Source: Amaurobius ferox
Taxonomy: Eukaryota; Arthropoda; Arachnida; Araneae; Amaurobiidae
Direction of reading: 5' to 3'
Length of the DNA stretch: 64,000 nt
Assembly: GCA_951213105.1 (NCBI GenBank)
Contig: OX578144.1
Span: 83,589,015 to 83,653,014 of the forward strand
Part shown: positions 34,685-44,890 of the stretch, in pieces
Layout of the letters: each line of letters opens with the position of its first letter
Position numbering within the stretch: the stretch's first letter is position 1
Program-made: the position numbers and the translations under genes
Notes under the pieces: model-generated
What the model was told of the DNA's origin: nothing
The model's database searches: none
The model's input: the letters and a program-made list of their open reading frames with translations, nothing else

Positions 34685-34860
34685 CTGCACGGGCTCGGAC
34701 CTGCCCCGTGGACTTAGACCCGACCTGGTCCACGGGCTCGGACCTGATCTGTGGACTTAGGCCCGACCTGATCCGACTACGTAGACTCGACCTGGCCCAC
34801 GAGCCGGCTCAGGCCGCGTTTTATTAAATTCGGGTCGGGTTGAACCAGGTCAAAATAAAT
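34685..34860. repeat. GC-rich minisatellite in an AT-rich setting
   Basis: Four to five imperfect units of about 30-45 bp built from GGGCTCGGACCTG, GTGGACTTAGACCCGACCTG and CCGACCTGGTCCACGGGC. The tail reads TTCGGGTCGGGTTGAACCAG. Noncoding. Confidence 0.65.
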
Positions 34861-36000
34861 AAAATTGCCAATAGGTACTGTCTACTTAAAATTTAACACT
34901 GATATTTTATTTTCAAATTTTTTCTGTTATTTTAATTTTAATTATTAAATTCCGAATGTTTCTAAATTAAAAAAATTAAATAAATTCTATTCTTGAAGTA
35001 AAACACTTCCGTCGATTTCTTTCCGATAACACATATTGAATGAAAACGTATCTAAACAAACTGTTATAATTTATAATTAACATATAGGTAAGACTAATTT
35101 TTGTCTTTGAATTTATTTATATGCGTATTCTAAACATCTGCCACTTTTAATTTAAAATTATTAAATTTTAAAAATATTCATAAATACGTCATAATCAACG
35201 AAAATAATATCTATGTATATTTCAATAAAAGTTTTAATCGCATTGAAATATTTTTAAAAATACTAACAATTGGGATATATGACATACTTGTTTTACAACC
35301 ACTGCAGTCAACAGTATTTGGTGCTTATGAGCTCTAACAAAAAGGCATTGCACTGCTCACTGATAACCTAAATGGGTGAATAAAGCATTATTTAAACATA
35401 ATTTCAGTGAAGAGCCGTTTACTCATTTAATTTTTGACATTATCAAACCAAAATTATAAATAAAAACACGCTTTACAGTAAAGTGTGTTTTTTACAGTAA
35501 CCGGTCACTCAAATAACGGCTGTAAGTGTTCGTACAGTAATGCTCATTCTTGATTTTGAGAGATTTTTCAACTTGTGTTTAATTCCTTAAATGCAAATTT
35601 GGATCATCATACGAGGCAACAGGCTTCAATGTATTGCAAAAAAAAAGGGCTGATAAGCGTTGGGGATGGCTTTGAGCGCTTTCTAGATGGGCTAGGCTTG
35701 GATGAAATATTTAAAAAAAATTCTTTGGCTTTGGTACAGTCAAATCTCAATATTTCCGGGCCGGGTAAAATGTTAATTCTTTGTATCTAAAAAGTAACAG
35801 ATCTTTATTTTTAATATTATTATTATTGTATTTATTTATTGGAGGTTGAACAGGGTTTTTTTTGTTGTTGTTTTTAATTCAAAAAATTCATAACGACAAA
35901 CTTAATAGGGATTCAGTAGATTTTCTTTTATCAGATGTGAATTTTGGAAGTATTTTGAAATTATTCAATCTCGGGGGGGGGGGGGGGGGGTTGTTGTTGA
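34861..36000. other. AT-rich stretch ending in a poly-G tract
   Basis: No gene assigned. The 71-codon plus frame at 35575-35790 (with GDGFERFLDGLGLDEIF) looks locally protein-like but has no family match that I recognise. The G run at 35973-35990 borders the next SINE. Confidence 0.35.
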
Positions 36001-36280
36001 AACCCAGACCGTCCGACCTACCAGAAAGGTGTAAGGTAACTGTTTGGACGGTCGGGAAGTGCCACCCAATTTAGACCGGAACCCAGTGGGGGAGGCATCC
36101 ACAGGGACCGTACCCTCCTTCCCCTACCACCAACCTCTCGGAAGGACTTTCGGACCCACATGTTTAACGTGATCGTACTCCGCATGAACACGGCGGCAGT
36201 TTTGGCAGTGGCTGGAATCGAACCCGGGCCTACCGAGTGCAACTCCAGCGCGCTAACCAATGGGCTACCGCGCCCCTATT
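36001..36280 (-). mobile_element. tRNA-derived SINE (family B), copy 2, between two poly-G tracts
   Basis: Same family and orientation as copy 1, with the same head, box A and box B text, and high identity throughout. Both sides are G runs (35973-35990 and 36281-36293), so the target duplication is probably a homopolymer. On the minus strand the 3' end carries CAACAACAA instead of the copy 1 tail. Confidence 0.8.
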
Positions 36281-36293
36281 GGGGGGGGGGGGG

Positions 36294-36895
36294 TGAACCA
36301 CCTAACCTCTCCTCTTTAATACCCCCCTGAAAGTTCTACTTATAATCTGGAAAGTGCGTTGTACTTTGCAAATAATCCGCCTATTTTCTACTGCATTGGA
36401 AAATTGGAAACATGTGAATCACTGTAAAATATATATATATTTAATTCAAATGATCATGGATTACACAATGTTTCCAAGTTAAATAATTTAATGTTTATAA
36501 CACTAATTATTAACTTCAATTGAACAGATAGTTTAAAGTAATGATTTGAATGTTGCAACATCCTTTGTAATATCCAGATTTATTTTAACTGCCAAAACCA
36601 CAAAACTGAATTTTTTTTTAATTTGACTACATCATTCAATAAAGCTATTAAATGGATAGATACCTGGCATCTTGCAGAAGCTCATTAATTACTGGTAATT
36701 CAGTTGGTAGCTGCATTTCACCGATACGAATACTTTTTCGTGGCTGATTTGTTCAAAGGATTCGATACATAAATATTAAACATACTTGATATGAGTCTGC
36801 AATTAATGAGTAATTCGAAACCAGCAGTGCTCCAACACTTGAAAATCATCGATTCAAGAAAAGGTTTTGATCATGAGTCCAGTCAAGTACTGTAA
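36294..36895. other. AT-rich intergenic stretch
   Basis: About 600 bp with no recognised gene or repeat. Confidence 0.35.
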
Positions 36896-37110
36896 TGTGA
36901 AGTAATGTAATAATTTGTCTTGCATTCGCAGTTTGGAGGACTCTTTAGCTCCTCCCATATTCTGCAAGAAGCTAGTACCACCTCCTTGATCATCTTGTTG
37001 ACTCAAATTATGGTTTGCACAATGTCACGCGCTGTGGCGCTTATTGGGATTCCACTTACCCAGACAGTGTTGTAGAGTTGCGTGACCAGCTGGGGGGTTG
37101 TACGTAATAT
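36896..37110 (-). other. Protein-like remnant of unknown family
   Basis: The minus strand reads QLVTQLYNTVWVSGIPISA, then TARDIVQTII, a TGA stop, then VNKMIKEVVLASCRIWEELK and SPPNCECK. The stretch is less AT-rich and more protein-like than its surroundings, with stops on both sides. No domain was recognised. It could be a transposon fragment. The opposite strand is also partly open, so even the strand is uncertain. Confidence 0.2.
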
Positions 37111-37466
37111 ATAATGTGCAGTTCTCTAATGTCATTTGTGACACCGGACTGCCGACACCATTGTATTTTACAAATTTTGCGATCTTATACTGACAATGTA
37201 ACATTCAACACAACACGTTTTCTTTCCTCAATTTGCAATATTGCAAAAAATGCAACATGTGGTATCACAGATAATAAAATACTACTTTATTACTTGTAAC
37301 TATTAGTGCCGTGTGGAAAATGACATTTGCAGGTAGTTCCTTATTTCACCTTGAAAGAAACTGAGATATTTGTTTCGTAGTAAAATGTGTTAAATCAGAA
37401 GAGTCGATAATTAATATATCCGTGATTGTTACTTTGATGAAGAACATGTCAGTTTTTATTAGTTAA
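37111..37466. other. Intergenic or intronic stretch
   Basis: About 350 bp; no recognised feature. If locus C is a working gene this belongs to its intron, but no exon 2 is visible here. Confidence 0.35.
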
Positions 37467-37910
37467 CGAAAAGAGGAATCATTTTAAACGAATTGATTTT
37501 GTACGCTACAAGGGATTTTCAATTCCTATCTAAATACCACCCATAAGGCTATGACTGTCACAAGCAAAGAAGAACCATTTTAAGCAAATTTATATTTTAC
37601 GCTTCAATAGCCATATCATGGGTTGGATTTTCAATTCTTATCTAAATACCACGCATAACGTTAAGACTGTCACAAACAATGAAGAATCATTTTAAACAAA
37701 TTTATTTTTTACGCTACAATAGCCACATCAAGGGTTGGATTTTCAATTCTTATCTAAATACCACCCATAAGGCTAAGACTGTCACAAACAAAGAAGAACC
37801 ATTTTAAACAAATTTATTTTTTACGCTACAAGAGCCATTTCAAGAGTTGAATTTTCAGTTCTTATCTAAATAGCACCCATAGGGTTAAGATTGCCACAAG
37901 CGAAGTTTAC
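37467..37910. repeat. Tandem array, 112-bp unit, about four copies
   Basis: ATTTTCAATTC.TATCTAAAT starts at 37514, 37627, 37739 and 37851 (spacing 113, 112, 112). Each unit also carries CCCATAAGGCTA.GACTGTCA and TTTTACGCTACAA. Copies differ by several percent. The array lies about 100 bp downstream of exon 1 of receptor C, inside its presumed intron. Confidence 0.9.
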
Positions 37911-38015
37911 TAATGATTTTTACAAATATAATATTAGAAATTTTCTGTCCACCATTAAGAAAAAAGGTTTATTTAATATTTCAAACATCCTGTATAGAAA
38001 TAAAACATTAGTTAC

Positions 38016-38888
38016 CTGAAGCATTCCAGTCATATTCATAGCAAAGAGTCGGTATCCGTGAAAAAACAGCGTCAACATGATATATCCAAAGGCAGGGAAC
38101 ATTGACTTGAATATGGTATCTTCCAGATATTTTCCTGCTTCGATGGCTTTATCAAAGTGCTGTATGATTCTAGTCCCCCTTCTTGTTTCAATGCATCGCT
38201 TGATATCCGCTGATAGCAGTGTGAACTCGTTTTTCAATATGTAGCATAATACTGCGTATATAAGAGTCAATATAGCTACAACTGTAAAACTTGCAGTAAC
38301 CCAAATACAACTAGTATAGTATAAGAAAATATAGGCATATCTGTTGCCAAGACTAGCTCCAAAAAATTGCGCAGGACACCTCCATTTTAGATCTTCATGG
38401 GTCAAACTTTTCAGAAACGTCACTGATGCCAAGGCGCTAATGGCTAGAATATACACAGTAACAATACATAATACCCATTTTATTCTTTTGGAATGCAGCT
38501 GGTTAATGCAGCAAAAATCACTAAATTGCTGCGATATATATATGAACTTAACGCGATTTCGTAAAACCAGGACAAAAAGTACATTTTGGATTAAATGAGT
38601 TACAAAAACTTTAGTATCTGGTACAATTTGAAACGCGAGGCAATTAGATACAAATGTAACGAGTTGGGATATCCAAATTATGCACCAAGTATAACGTAAA
38701 ATCTTACTCGTAATGCATCTCAATTTCGTACTTTTTTTGTTTTCGCGCGAAGTAGATGTATTCGATCCCAGTAAATCCAAGAGTATCAACACATACCCCA
38801 GTATAACATGAACTCTATTATTACTCTTTCTTTCGTGGTGTTTTCCATCATGCATTTTTGTCCTATGAACCAGAACATTAAACTCCAT
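38016..38888 (-). CDS. Gr-like receptor, locus C, first coding exon
   Basis: An open 291-codon first exon of a gustatory-receptor-like protein. The ATG at 38888 (MEFNVLVHRT) was chosen by alignment with locus D (MKMESTVFVRIKRT); the frame stays open 32 codons further up. Blocks in order: VHVILGYVLILLDLLGSN (segment 1), CIIWISQLVTFVSNCLAF, FVTHLIQNVLFVLVLRNRV, then CCINQLHSKRIKWVLCIVTV and YILAISALASVTFLKSLTHE, YIFLYYTSCIWVTASFTVVA, YILKNEFTLLSADIKRCIE, ending in LFFHGYRLFAMNMTGMLQ. Exon end CAG|GTAACT at 38016/38015, phase 0. Nearest relative is pseudogene B. No matching second exon was found down to pseudogene B, so the gene may be incomplete, or exon 2 may be too diverged to see. Confidence 0.75.
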
Positions 38889-39612
38889 ATTTATCGCTAT
38901 TTCATACGTGTTCAAAGTTTTACAAAGATAATAATGCTTTTTATTAGATAAATTAAACAATAAATTACTTAACAATAAATGCAACTAGAAAGGTGAGCAT
39001 ATATTTAGATATATCAAATTAGCATTATTTAGACATATCGTTTTAAAATATATTGAATTATTTTAAATGAACTCAATAAAAGTTAATCTGAGATTTATTA
39101 TTACCTAATGACTCTCTAAAATTAAGTTAACTATTTAACTTCAATCACTATTCAACTTCATTAAATTTAAGTGAAACTTTTTAACTTCCAGACTAATCAA
39201 TTTCCTAAAACTAAAATTAAACTGTTCAGCTTTCCGGAATAATCAACTTCTTTAAACTAAAGTTGAACTATTCCACCTTCAATGTTATCCAAATTCCATA
39301 AACGAAGTTCAGCCTATAAGACATGTATTTAAAAACAATTTTTGGATTTCCAATAAAAGCCTTTTCCTTGATATTAATTTCGTGGTCACTTGAATGTTAA
39401 GTATTAAATTCGAAAAAATGAAAAATGTACGTTTACTGATACCTGATATTTCTTTTTTTTTTTAAACTGTCTTTAAATGAACTATTTTTCACCAATCTTT
39501 CTGCAAACACAACTGAAAATGGATGTATTATTACATTAAAACCTTAAAAAGCCAAAATTCACTCAAAGGTGAAGTTTTTTTCAATGATATCGTGTATAAT
39601 TGGCTAACATGG
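38889..39612. other. 5' flank of receptor C
   Basis: AT-rich. At about 39115-39300 a degenerate tandem of some 52 bp recurs (phrases like 'taaactaaa.ttgaactattc'). No gene. Confidence 0.4.
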
Positions 39613-39741
39613 TATAATAGTGTTAGAGCTCTAAATTGAGCCAATCAGTATATCACTAACAAAACAGCATTGCCCGAAGATGTACCTTAGCTTGTGTAAA
39701 CGTTACCAAATAGAACAATAGTGCTTTGTTGTCATGGAAAC
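39613..39741 (-). promoter_or_regulatory. X-box and TATA-like sequence of locus C
   Basis: GTTGTCATGGAAAC at 39728-39741 fits the RFX X-box consensus GTHNYYATRRNAAC at all 14 positions. TATAAT at 39613-39618 lies 110 bp downstream on the minus strand, and the start codon is about 840 bp from the X-box. The arrangement is homologous to locus B (26384-26520). Confidence 0.45.
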
Positions 39742-40954
39742 TTCAAGCTTATAAATTTCCTGTATCACGGTCTTAAAGCAACGCAAAAAAGTAATTATTC
39801 TTACATTTCTAACGTACATAAATAAGAAATGAAAGCAATTTTTATAAGTTCGTTTTAATACCTTTTAATCATATAACAAACGTCCAAAATATGAATAGCT
39901 GAATTAATATTGTGCTTACTATCAAAAAGAAAAATGTGCCATCAATAATTACAGCAACATCTGACTGTCATGCCTATGTCAAAAATAATCAAATGATTAG
40001 TATTTTATTCGATACGTTTTGAAATGATATATCGTTAAGTTGATGTTAAGTGATGCACGCTATGTGAAACTCATTGCTATGTAATTCTACAGGCTCAGTT
40101 CATCATTTATGGAATCATCCAATATGGTACAGCCTTTCCATTCTGATAGGCTTTTAACATCGATATTGAAAAAAACAAGAAAGATCAATAATGCTAAAGC
40201 ATTGATTATATATTTCATTTTCTTTAAGGAATTATTGAAAATATGATGACCATATTTGTTTGGATGACGTGAAGGTCGTGGTGTGCGGAGAATTCATGTT
40301 TTACTTTTATTACAAAAACTGGAACTTACTCTTGCCAGATGGCATGGTGTACAAAAATAAAGCAAATTATGACAGTTTCGAAATATTTTTAATGCATTAC
40401 AAATACATGTGTTTTTTTTTAATTTAAGCAATAACTTTAACAACAAGCAATAGCTATAAACTCAAGAATAAACAATTTGTTTGATACCCAATAACAAGCA
40501 AAAGTTCTAGTGATTCAAATAAGTATGAAGTATTAGAGTATTAGTAATAGGTAAAAGAGCATTCTATATAGTGTTACATTATTTTCATATAAACCAAGTA
40601 GCATCCATGTAATAATTCTATTCTCCTTCAGTCTTGGAGTTGAAGAATAAAACGAAAAAATGACAGATTGGAATAAAAACATTATAGAAATCGCTTCTAG
40701 TGAATAGAAAAACAGTTTATTTCAACTTCTTTAATAAATGATGCAGAAACATAGCTTCCAAAACATTCTCTGATACTTGTTTAACCAGTAATACAGAAAA
40801 ATATTTGCCAAAACATTTCCTGTTATTTAAAGAAAATAAATGAAGAGAGAAAACGAAGGGGATAAGCTTATTTTTTACTTTTAACTTAAAGCGAGGGATT
40901 GGAGAGGCAAATTTTACTTACACGCGATTTGCTGTTTTTATCTGTCTATCTGTA
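39742..40954. other. AT-rich intergenic stretch
   Basis: No gene. AAGAAAGATCAATAATGC...AAAGCATTGATTATA at about 40178-40212 is a fragment of the R4 repeat found at 42705 and 59127. Confidence 0.4.
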
Positions 40955-41710
40955 AGCTTTGTCCCGCGACAACTACTCTAAAACTTAACAGGCTTTTTTT
41001 TCTGGATATATGTTGTACATAATAATATTTTACAACCCGAGATCGTTGCCGAACGGAATCGATTAAAAAATGCACGTACTACATCATTTTAGCTGAAATA
41101 TTATGTCCGATGATAACTTCTCTAAAACTTCACCGACTTTTTTACAATTTATTTATAAGGTTCAGATAGTGATATAAGTTGTTTTGTTGCTGAAAGTGAT
41201 CGGATAAAAATTGCGCGTACTGCACCCTTAAATCTTTACTGATATATATTATTCGACAGTAACTCTTCTGAAACTTCAACGAAAAATTCTGAAATTTGGG
41301 TATGTAGTGCATATTAATATCTTACAATCCAAACTCGTTGAAAAATGTAACTATAGTGGGTACTCCTCCCCTTTGCTGATGTATACATATCGTACGGTTA
41401 TAACTTCTCTATAATTTCACCGATTTTCTTACAATTTGGATGTGGTTGAGATAAATATTTTACAGATCCAATTCGTTGCTGAACGTGAGCGGACAGAAAC
41501 GATACGTGATATTCCAGACCCCTTCTCCCTTTACCGATATTCATTGCTTATCGATAACTCCTCTGAATCTTGCCCAAATATCCTGTAATTTAGTTATGTG
41601 ATACAGATTAATGTCCCACAGATCAAGTTCATAAATAAACTTGGTCGAACAATTATTATGCGTAAGGAGCCTCTTTATTGGTGTGTGAATTGTCCAACTT
41701 CTGAAACAAT
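40955..41710. repeat. Degenerate tandem array, unit about 145 bp
   Basis: The phrase 'gataactcctctgaaactt' in variants begins near 40970, 41113, 41260, 41401 and 41553 (spacing 141-152). Each is followed by 'ttacaatttggatatg' and 'cgttgctgaacg.gatcgga' variants. Five strongly diverged copies: an old array. Confidence 0.6.
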
Positions 41711-42277
41711 TTTTGATGTGAAACATTTTAAGGAGCGAGGTACACGGTTAAACGTGAAAGAAATGTGACGAAGATGAATTGAAAGTATGTAACAGAAATG
41801 CAACCATATTGTTACAAATACCATCCAGGAAACTATTGTTATAGTTCGGAGGTTAGGATCGCGTGATCTTTGTGACAAATTCTCTAATTGTGGTGGCGAA
41901 CGGACTTTTGGCTAGTTACGAAAACTGTTCACATTTTGTGGATTGGCTAATAACTTCACGATTTACGTGATTTTTACAAAATTTGCTAAATAGAAGTGAG
42001 CCAATAGATGTTCTATCTCTACAGTAAATCCACAAGTTCCAGATTATTGTGAATGAAAATTTTGAATTTCAGAATTATTTTAAGCGGATTGAAATATATT
42101 TCTAGTTTCATTTTTGGTCATAAAAATATCTAGTATAATGTATTTTTATATAAGCATTAATTTTTAACTATATTTCGTTATCATTCCTATAGTGTTATTT
42201 CGCAGACATTTTTTACATTTTTAAATATTTATTACAAATTTAAAGTAGAAGTGTTCGTTCTTTTCCCCTAAAAAAGT
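41711..42277. other. AT-rich intergenic stretch
   Basis: The minus frame at 41675-41878 is partly hydrophobic (IVSWMVFVTIWLHFCYILS) but has no other support. Nothing else recognised. Confidence 0.3.
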
Positions 42278-42530
42278 TTAGAGCCATTTTGAAAGAAAAA
42301 TGTCAGTCGTCAATTTGAGCTGTTGCTTATTGTATAACGTATTGAAAACTGAGAACAGCGATATAAATCCTATATATAAAATGCAAAATACATCCATGGA
42401 TATGTCATGTAAACTGATTGTGCAATCAATTAGAAGATGAAACATATACATTATCGAAATGGTATCCTTAACGTTAAGAACATCAATGATGTTTCTACAT
42501 GCAACATACAACATCCGAGTAGATTACTGT
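42278..42530 (-). other. Possible membrane-protein exon, unassigned
   Basis: A 78-codon minus frame preceded by an acceptor-like CATGTAATACAG. It reads MLYVACRNIIDVLNVKDTIS, then MFHLLIDCTISLHDISMDVF and CILYIGFISLFSVFNTLYNK, with one clear hydrophobic helix. The pattern recalls a membrane segment of an insect-type gustatory receptor, but it does not align with the exon blocks of loci A-E. May be a decayed exon of another receptor, or chance. Confidence 0.2.
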
Positions 42531-42699
42531 ATTACATGACGAAATTCACCGGGGATTTTATGTTCGTAAGCAAACAAAACCCGATATGCATTTTCCCCTG
42601 TTATTAGTGTTTTTATTCCAGAGACGGAATATCTTCTCCAGATTTAGTCATTTAAAATGTAATTATTTAATGCTCACAGAATTTTATGAAATATAATTA
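42531..42699. other. AT-rich spacer
   Basis: No recognised feature. Confidence 0.3.
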
Positions 42700-43960
42700 G
42701 TACTAACAAGAAAGATCAATCGTGCATAAAGCATTGTTTATGAAACTTTCCAAATAGAATGCAATTTTATTTAAACATCTCTAAAATGCTATACATTCAG
42801 CACTGATTTTCTTAATTATCACAGTACTACAGTAATTTATTATATTTGAAAACTTAAAACTTCTAGGTACAGAATTTAAATACACGGACAATACGCTTAT
42901 AATAAAGCGGTTTTAGGACGACTGCAACACTATAAATTTAAATTTTAACATCGAAAAGACAATTCTAGTTACACAAAATGAACTTTATTCAAATGAAGTC
43001 ATCGAAATATAAATTGTTTGCCTCTCTGTGTAAACTCAATGTATATTTCATTCATATCACTTTTATTCCAGATTCTAGAGTTAAATAACTTTGCGTGAAA
43101 TAAATTCGCAGCAATTCTTATACACCTCACTTTACAATATCTTGATTTGTTTATATTCTGCATGCGTTAAAATTAGGCTTCATTGTAGGAATAATCAAAG
43201 ATTAGTGATCATTTAAAATAATTTTGCGTTAAAGAACTACAACAATTCTTATGCAACTCATTCTACATATTTTGCTGTTTACATTTTACATAAGTGAAAA
43301 CTAGGCTTCGTTGTAGAAATAATCAAATTTGGATGATCATTTAAACTCAAGTATATTGTAATTGCGTTGTTTCTGTAGATACACAGAATTTAGGCAAAAT
43401 AAAGCGGTTTTAGGAGAGATACAACACTCAATATGAATTAAAAAGTACTTTAAAAATCGCGATTTTGAGACAAGATGGATGCCATATTTCATTTTGAAGT
43501 GCACGTGATCTCCTCATATGATGGTCACGTGATCGTTTCATATAAGAGGTGTAATTATTATTTTAATTTTTATTTGAAAAACTACTGAATATATTTTGCT
43601 GAAATTTTTTTTATATATTTTATGGGGTAATTTGAATATTACCTAAAATTTTAGAAGCAATTTGTGAATTTTAAATCCGCTTAAAAAATGTTTGAAAAAT
43701 TAGGTCCCATAGTATTCAATGTTTTTTATTTTTTCAATCCGGGTTCAATCCAAAACTAATTGGGTGATATTATTCTTTTATATTCCCATAGGTCCTACAG
43801 ATCGTCTGAACAACATACTAAAATTTTATTTTGATTAAGTCATTTTTAACGCAGTTATCGTGCTAACGGACAGACAGCCAGACAGACAGACAGAATGAAC
43901 AAAGTCAGAAACACTTTTCAACTTTGTTGTAAAGCGTTAATAAAAAATATTGTAATTGCG
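42700..43960 (+). repeat. R4 dispersed repeat, copy 1
   Basis: Homologous over about 1.25 kb to 59125-60381. Shared phrases in order: AAGCATTG.TTATGAAAC, 'caattttatttaaacatctc', 'aaaactaggcttcgttgtag', 'ggatgatcatttaaactcaa', 'aaataaagcggttttaggac' and 'agacagacagaatgaacaaa'. The last third recurs again at 43965-44420. Confidence 0.7.
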
Positions 43961-44640
43961 TAGGCACAGAATTTAGATACACGGATAACACTCTTAACAT
44001 AAAGCAGTTTTAGAACGGATGCAACACTAAATATAAATTTAAACGATCTTTAAACATCACTATCTTTACACAGCGGGAAAAAAAATGGATGTCATATATT
44101 ATTTTGCAATGAGTCACGTGATCTCTTCATATAATATGGGTGTAATTATTATTTCAATTTAATTAATTATTATTTAAATAATTTTTATTTCAATTTTAAA
44201 TTTCAAAGCAATTTGGGAATTGTAACTTCACTTAAAAAATGCTTGAAAAATAAGATCCCATAGGGTTCAATGTATTTCATTTTTTCAACCCGGATAAAAT
44301 CCTAAACTAATTTGTGATATTATTCATTTTCTTTCCCATATGTCCCACAGACCGTCTCAACAACATACTGAAATTTCATTTTGATAAAGTTATTTTACTG
44401 CAGTTATCCTGCGAGCGGACAATTATGTGCCAAATTCTGTGAAATTTAGTCAATTCCGTTTTCAGTTAGACCGGATACTTACATTGAGAAAAGACAGATA
44501 CACAAACACACATGCATACATACCGACAGACATACAAACACACATGCCGACAGACCAACAGACAGACACACACAAAGACAGATAAACAAACATCAGACAA
44601 ACGCACAGACTTGACGCTACAAATAGTTTTTTCAGGTTCT
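43961..44640 (+). repeat. R4 partial copy and CA/CAGA-rich simple sequence
   Basis: 43965-44420 repeats the distal third of R4 (AACATAAAGCAGTTTTAGAA, 'catactgaaatttcattttg'). 44480-44620 is simple sequence of CACA and CAGACAGA type, read as a cysteine-rich minus frame that is not a gene. Confidence 0.6.
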
Positions 44641-44890
44641 AGAGTTTCTTGAAACATGTATATTCGTCGAAAACTCGGGTTACGATTTTCAACTCTTTTC
44701 CCATTATGTCCCTATACATTACCGTGAATATAGGGACCGTAATAATGAATAGTAATTTTTCCGATTTGCAGAAAAACCTGTTAAAGTAACAAAAATACAA
44801 ATCATTAAGATCATTCAAAATATCAGTTATATACCAAATGTTGTTTTCTTGATGATGAATAATTTTCACCATTATAACAACTGCAACTAA
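44641..44890 (-). other. Coding-like stretch at the left edge of the 457-bp array
   Basis: Past an acceptor-like TTTAGTTGCAG (44895-44885) the minus strand reads VIMVKIIHHQENNIWYITDI, LNDLNDLYFCYFNRFFCKSE and KLLFIITVPIFTVMYRDIMG before a stop at 44639. Composition and absence of internal stops make it protein-like, with one hydrophobic segment. Not recognised; it may be a remnant exon of a membrane protein whose upstream intron became the tandem array. Confidence 0.25.

Noticed and set aside
37467..37910. CRISPR-like array
   Set aside because: Units of 112 bp repeat in full with no unique spacers; the context is eukaryotic.
44466..44657. Cysteine- and valine-rich minus frame resembling a small secreted peptide
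   Set aside because: It is the complement of CACA and CAGACAGA simple sequence; no signal peptide with a plausible mature part.
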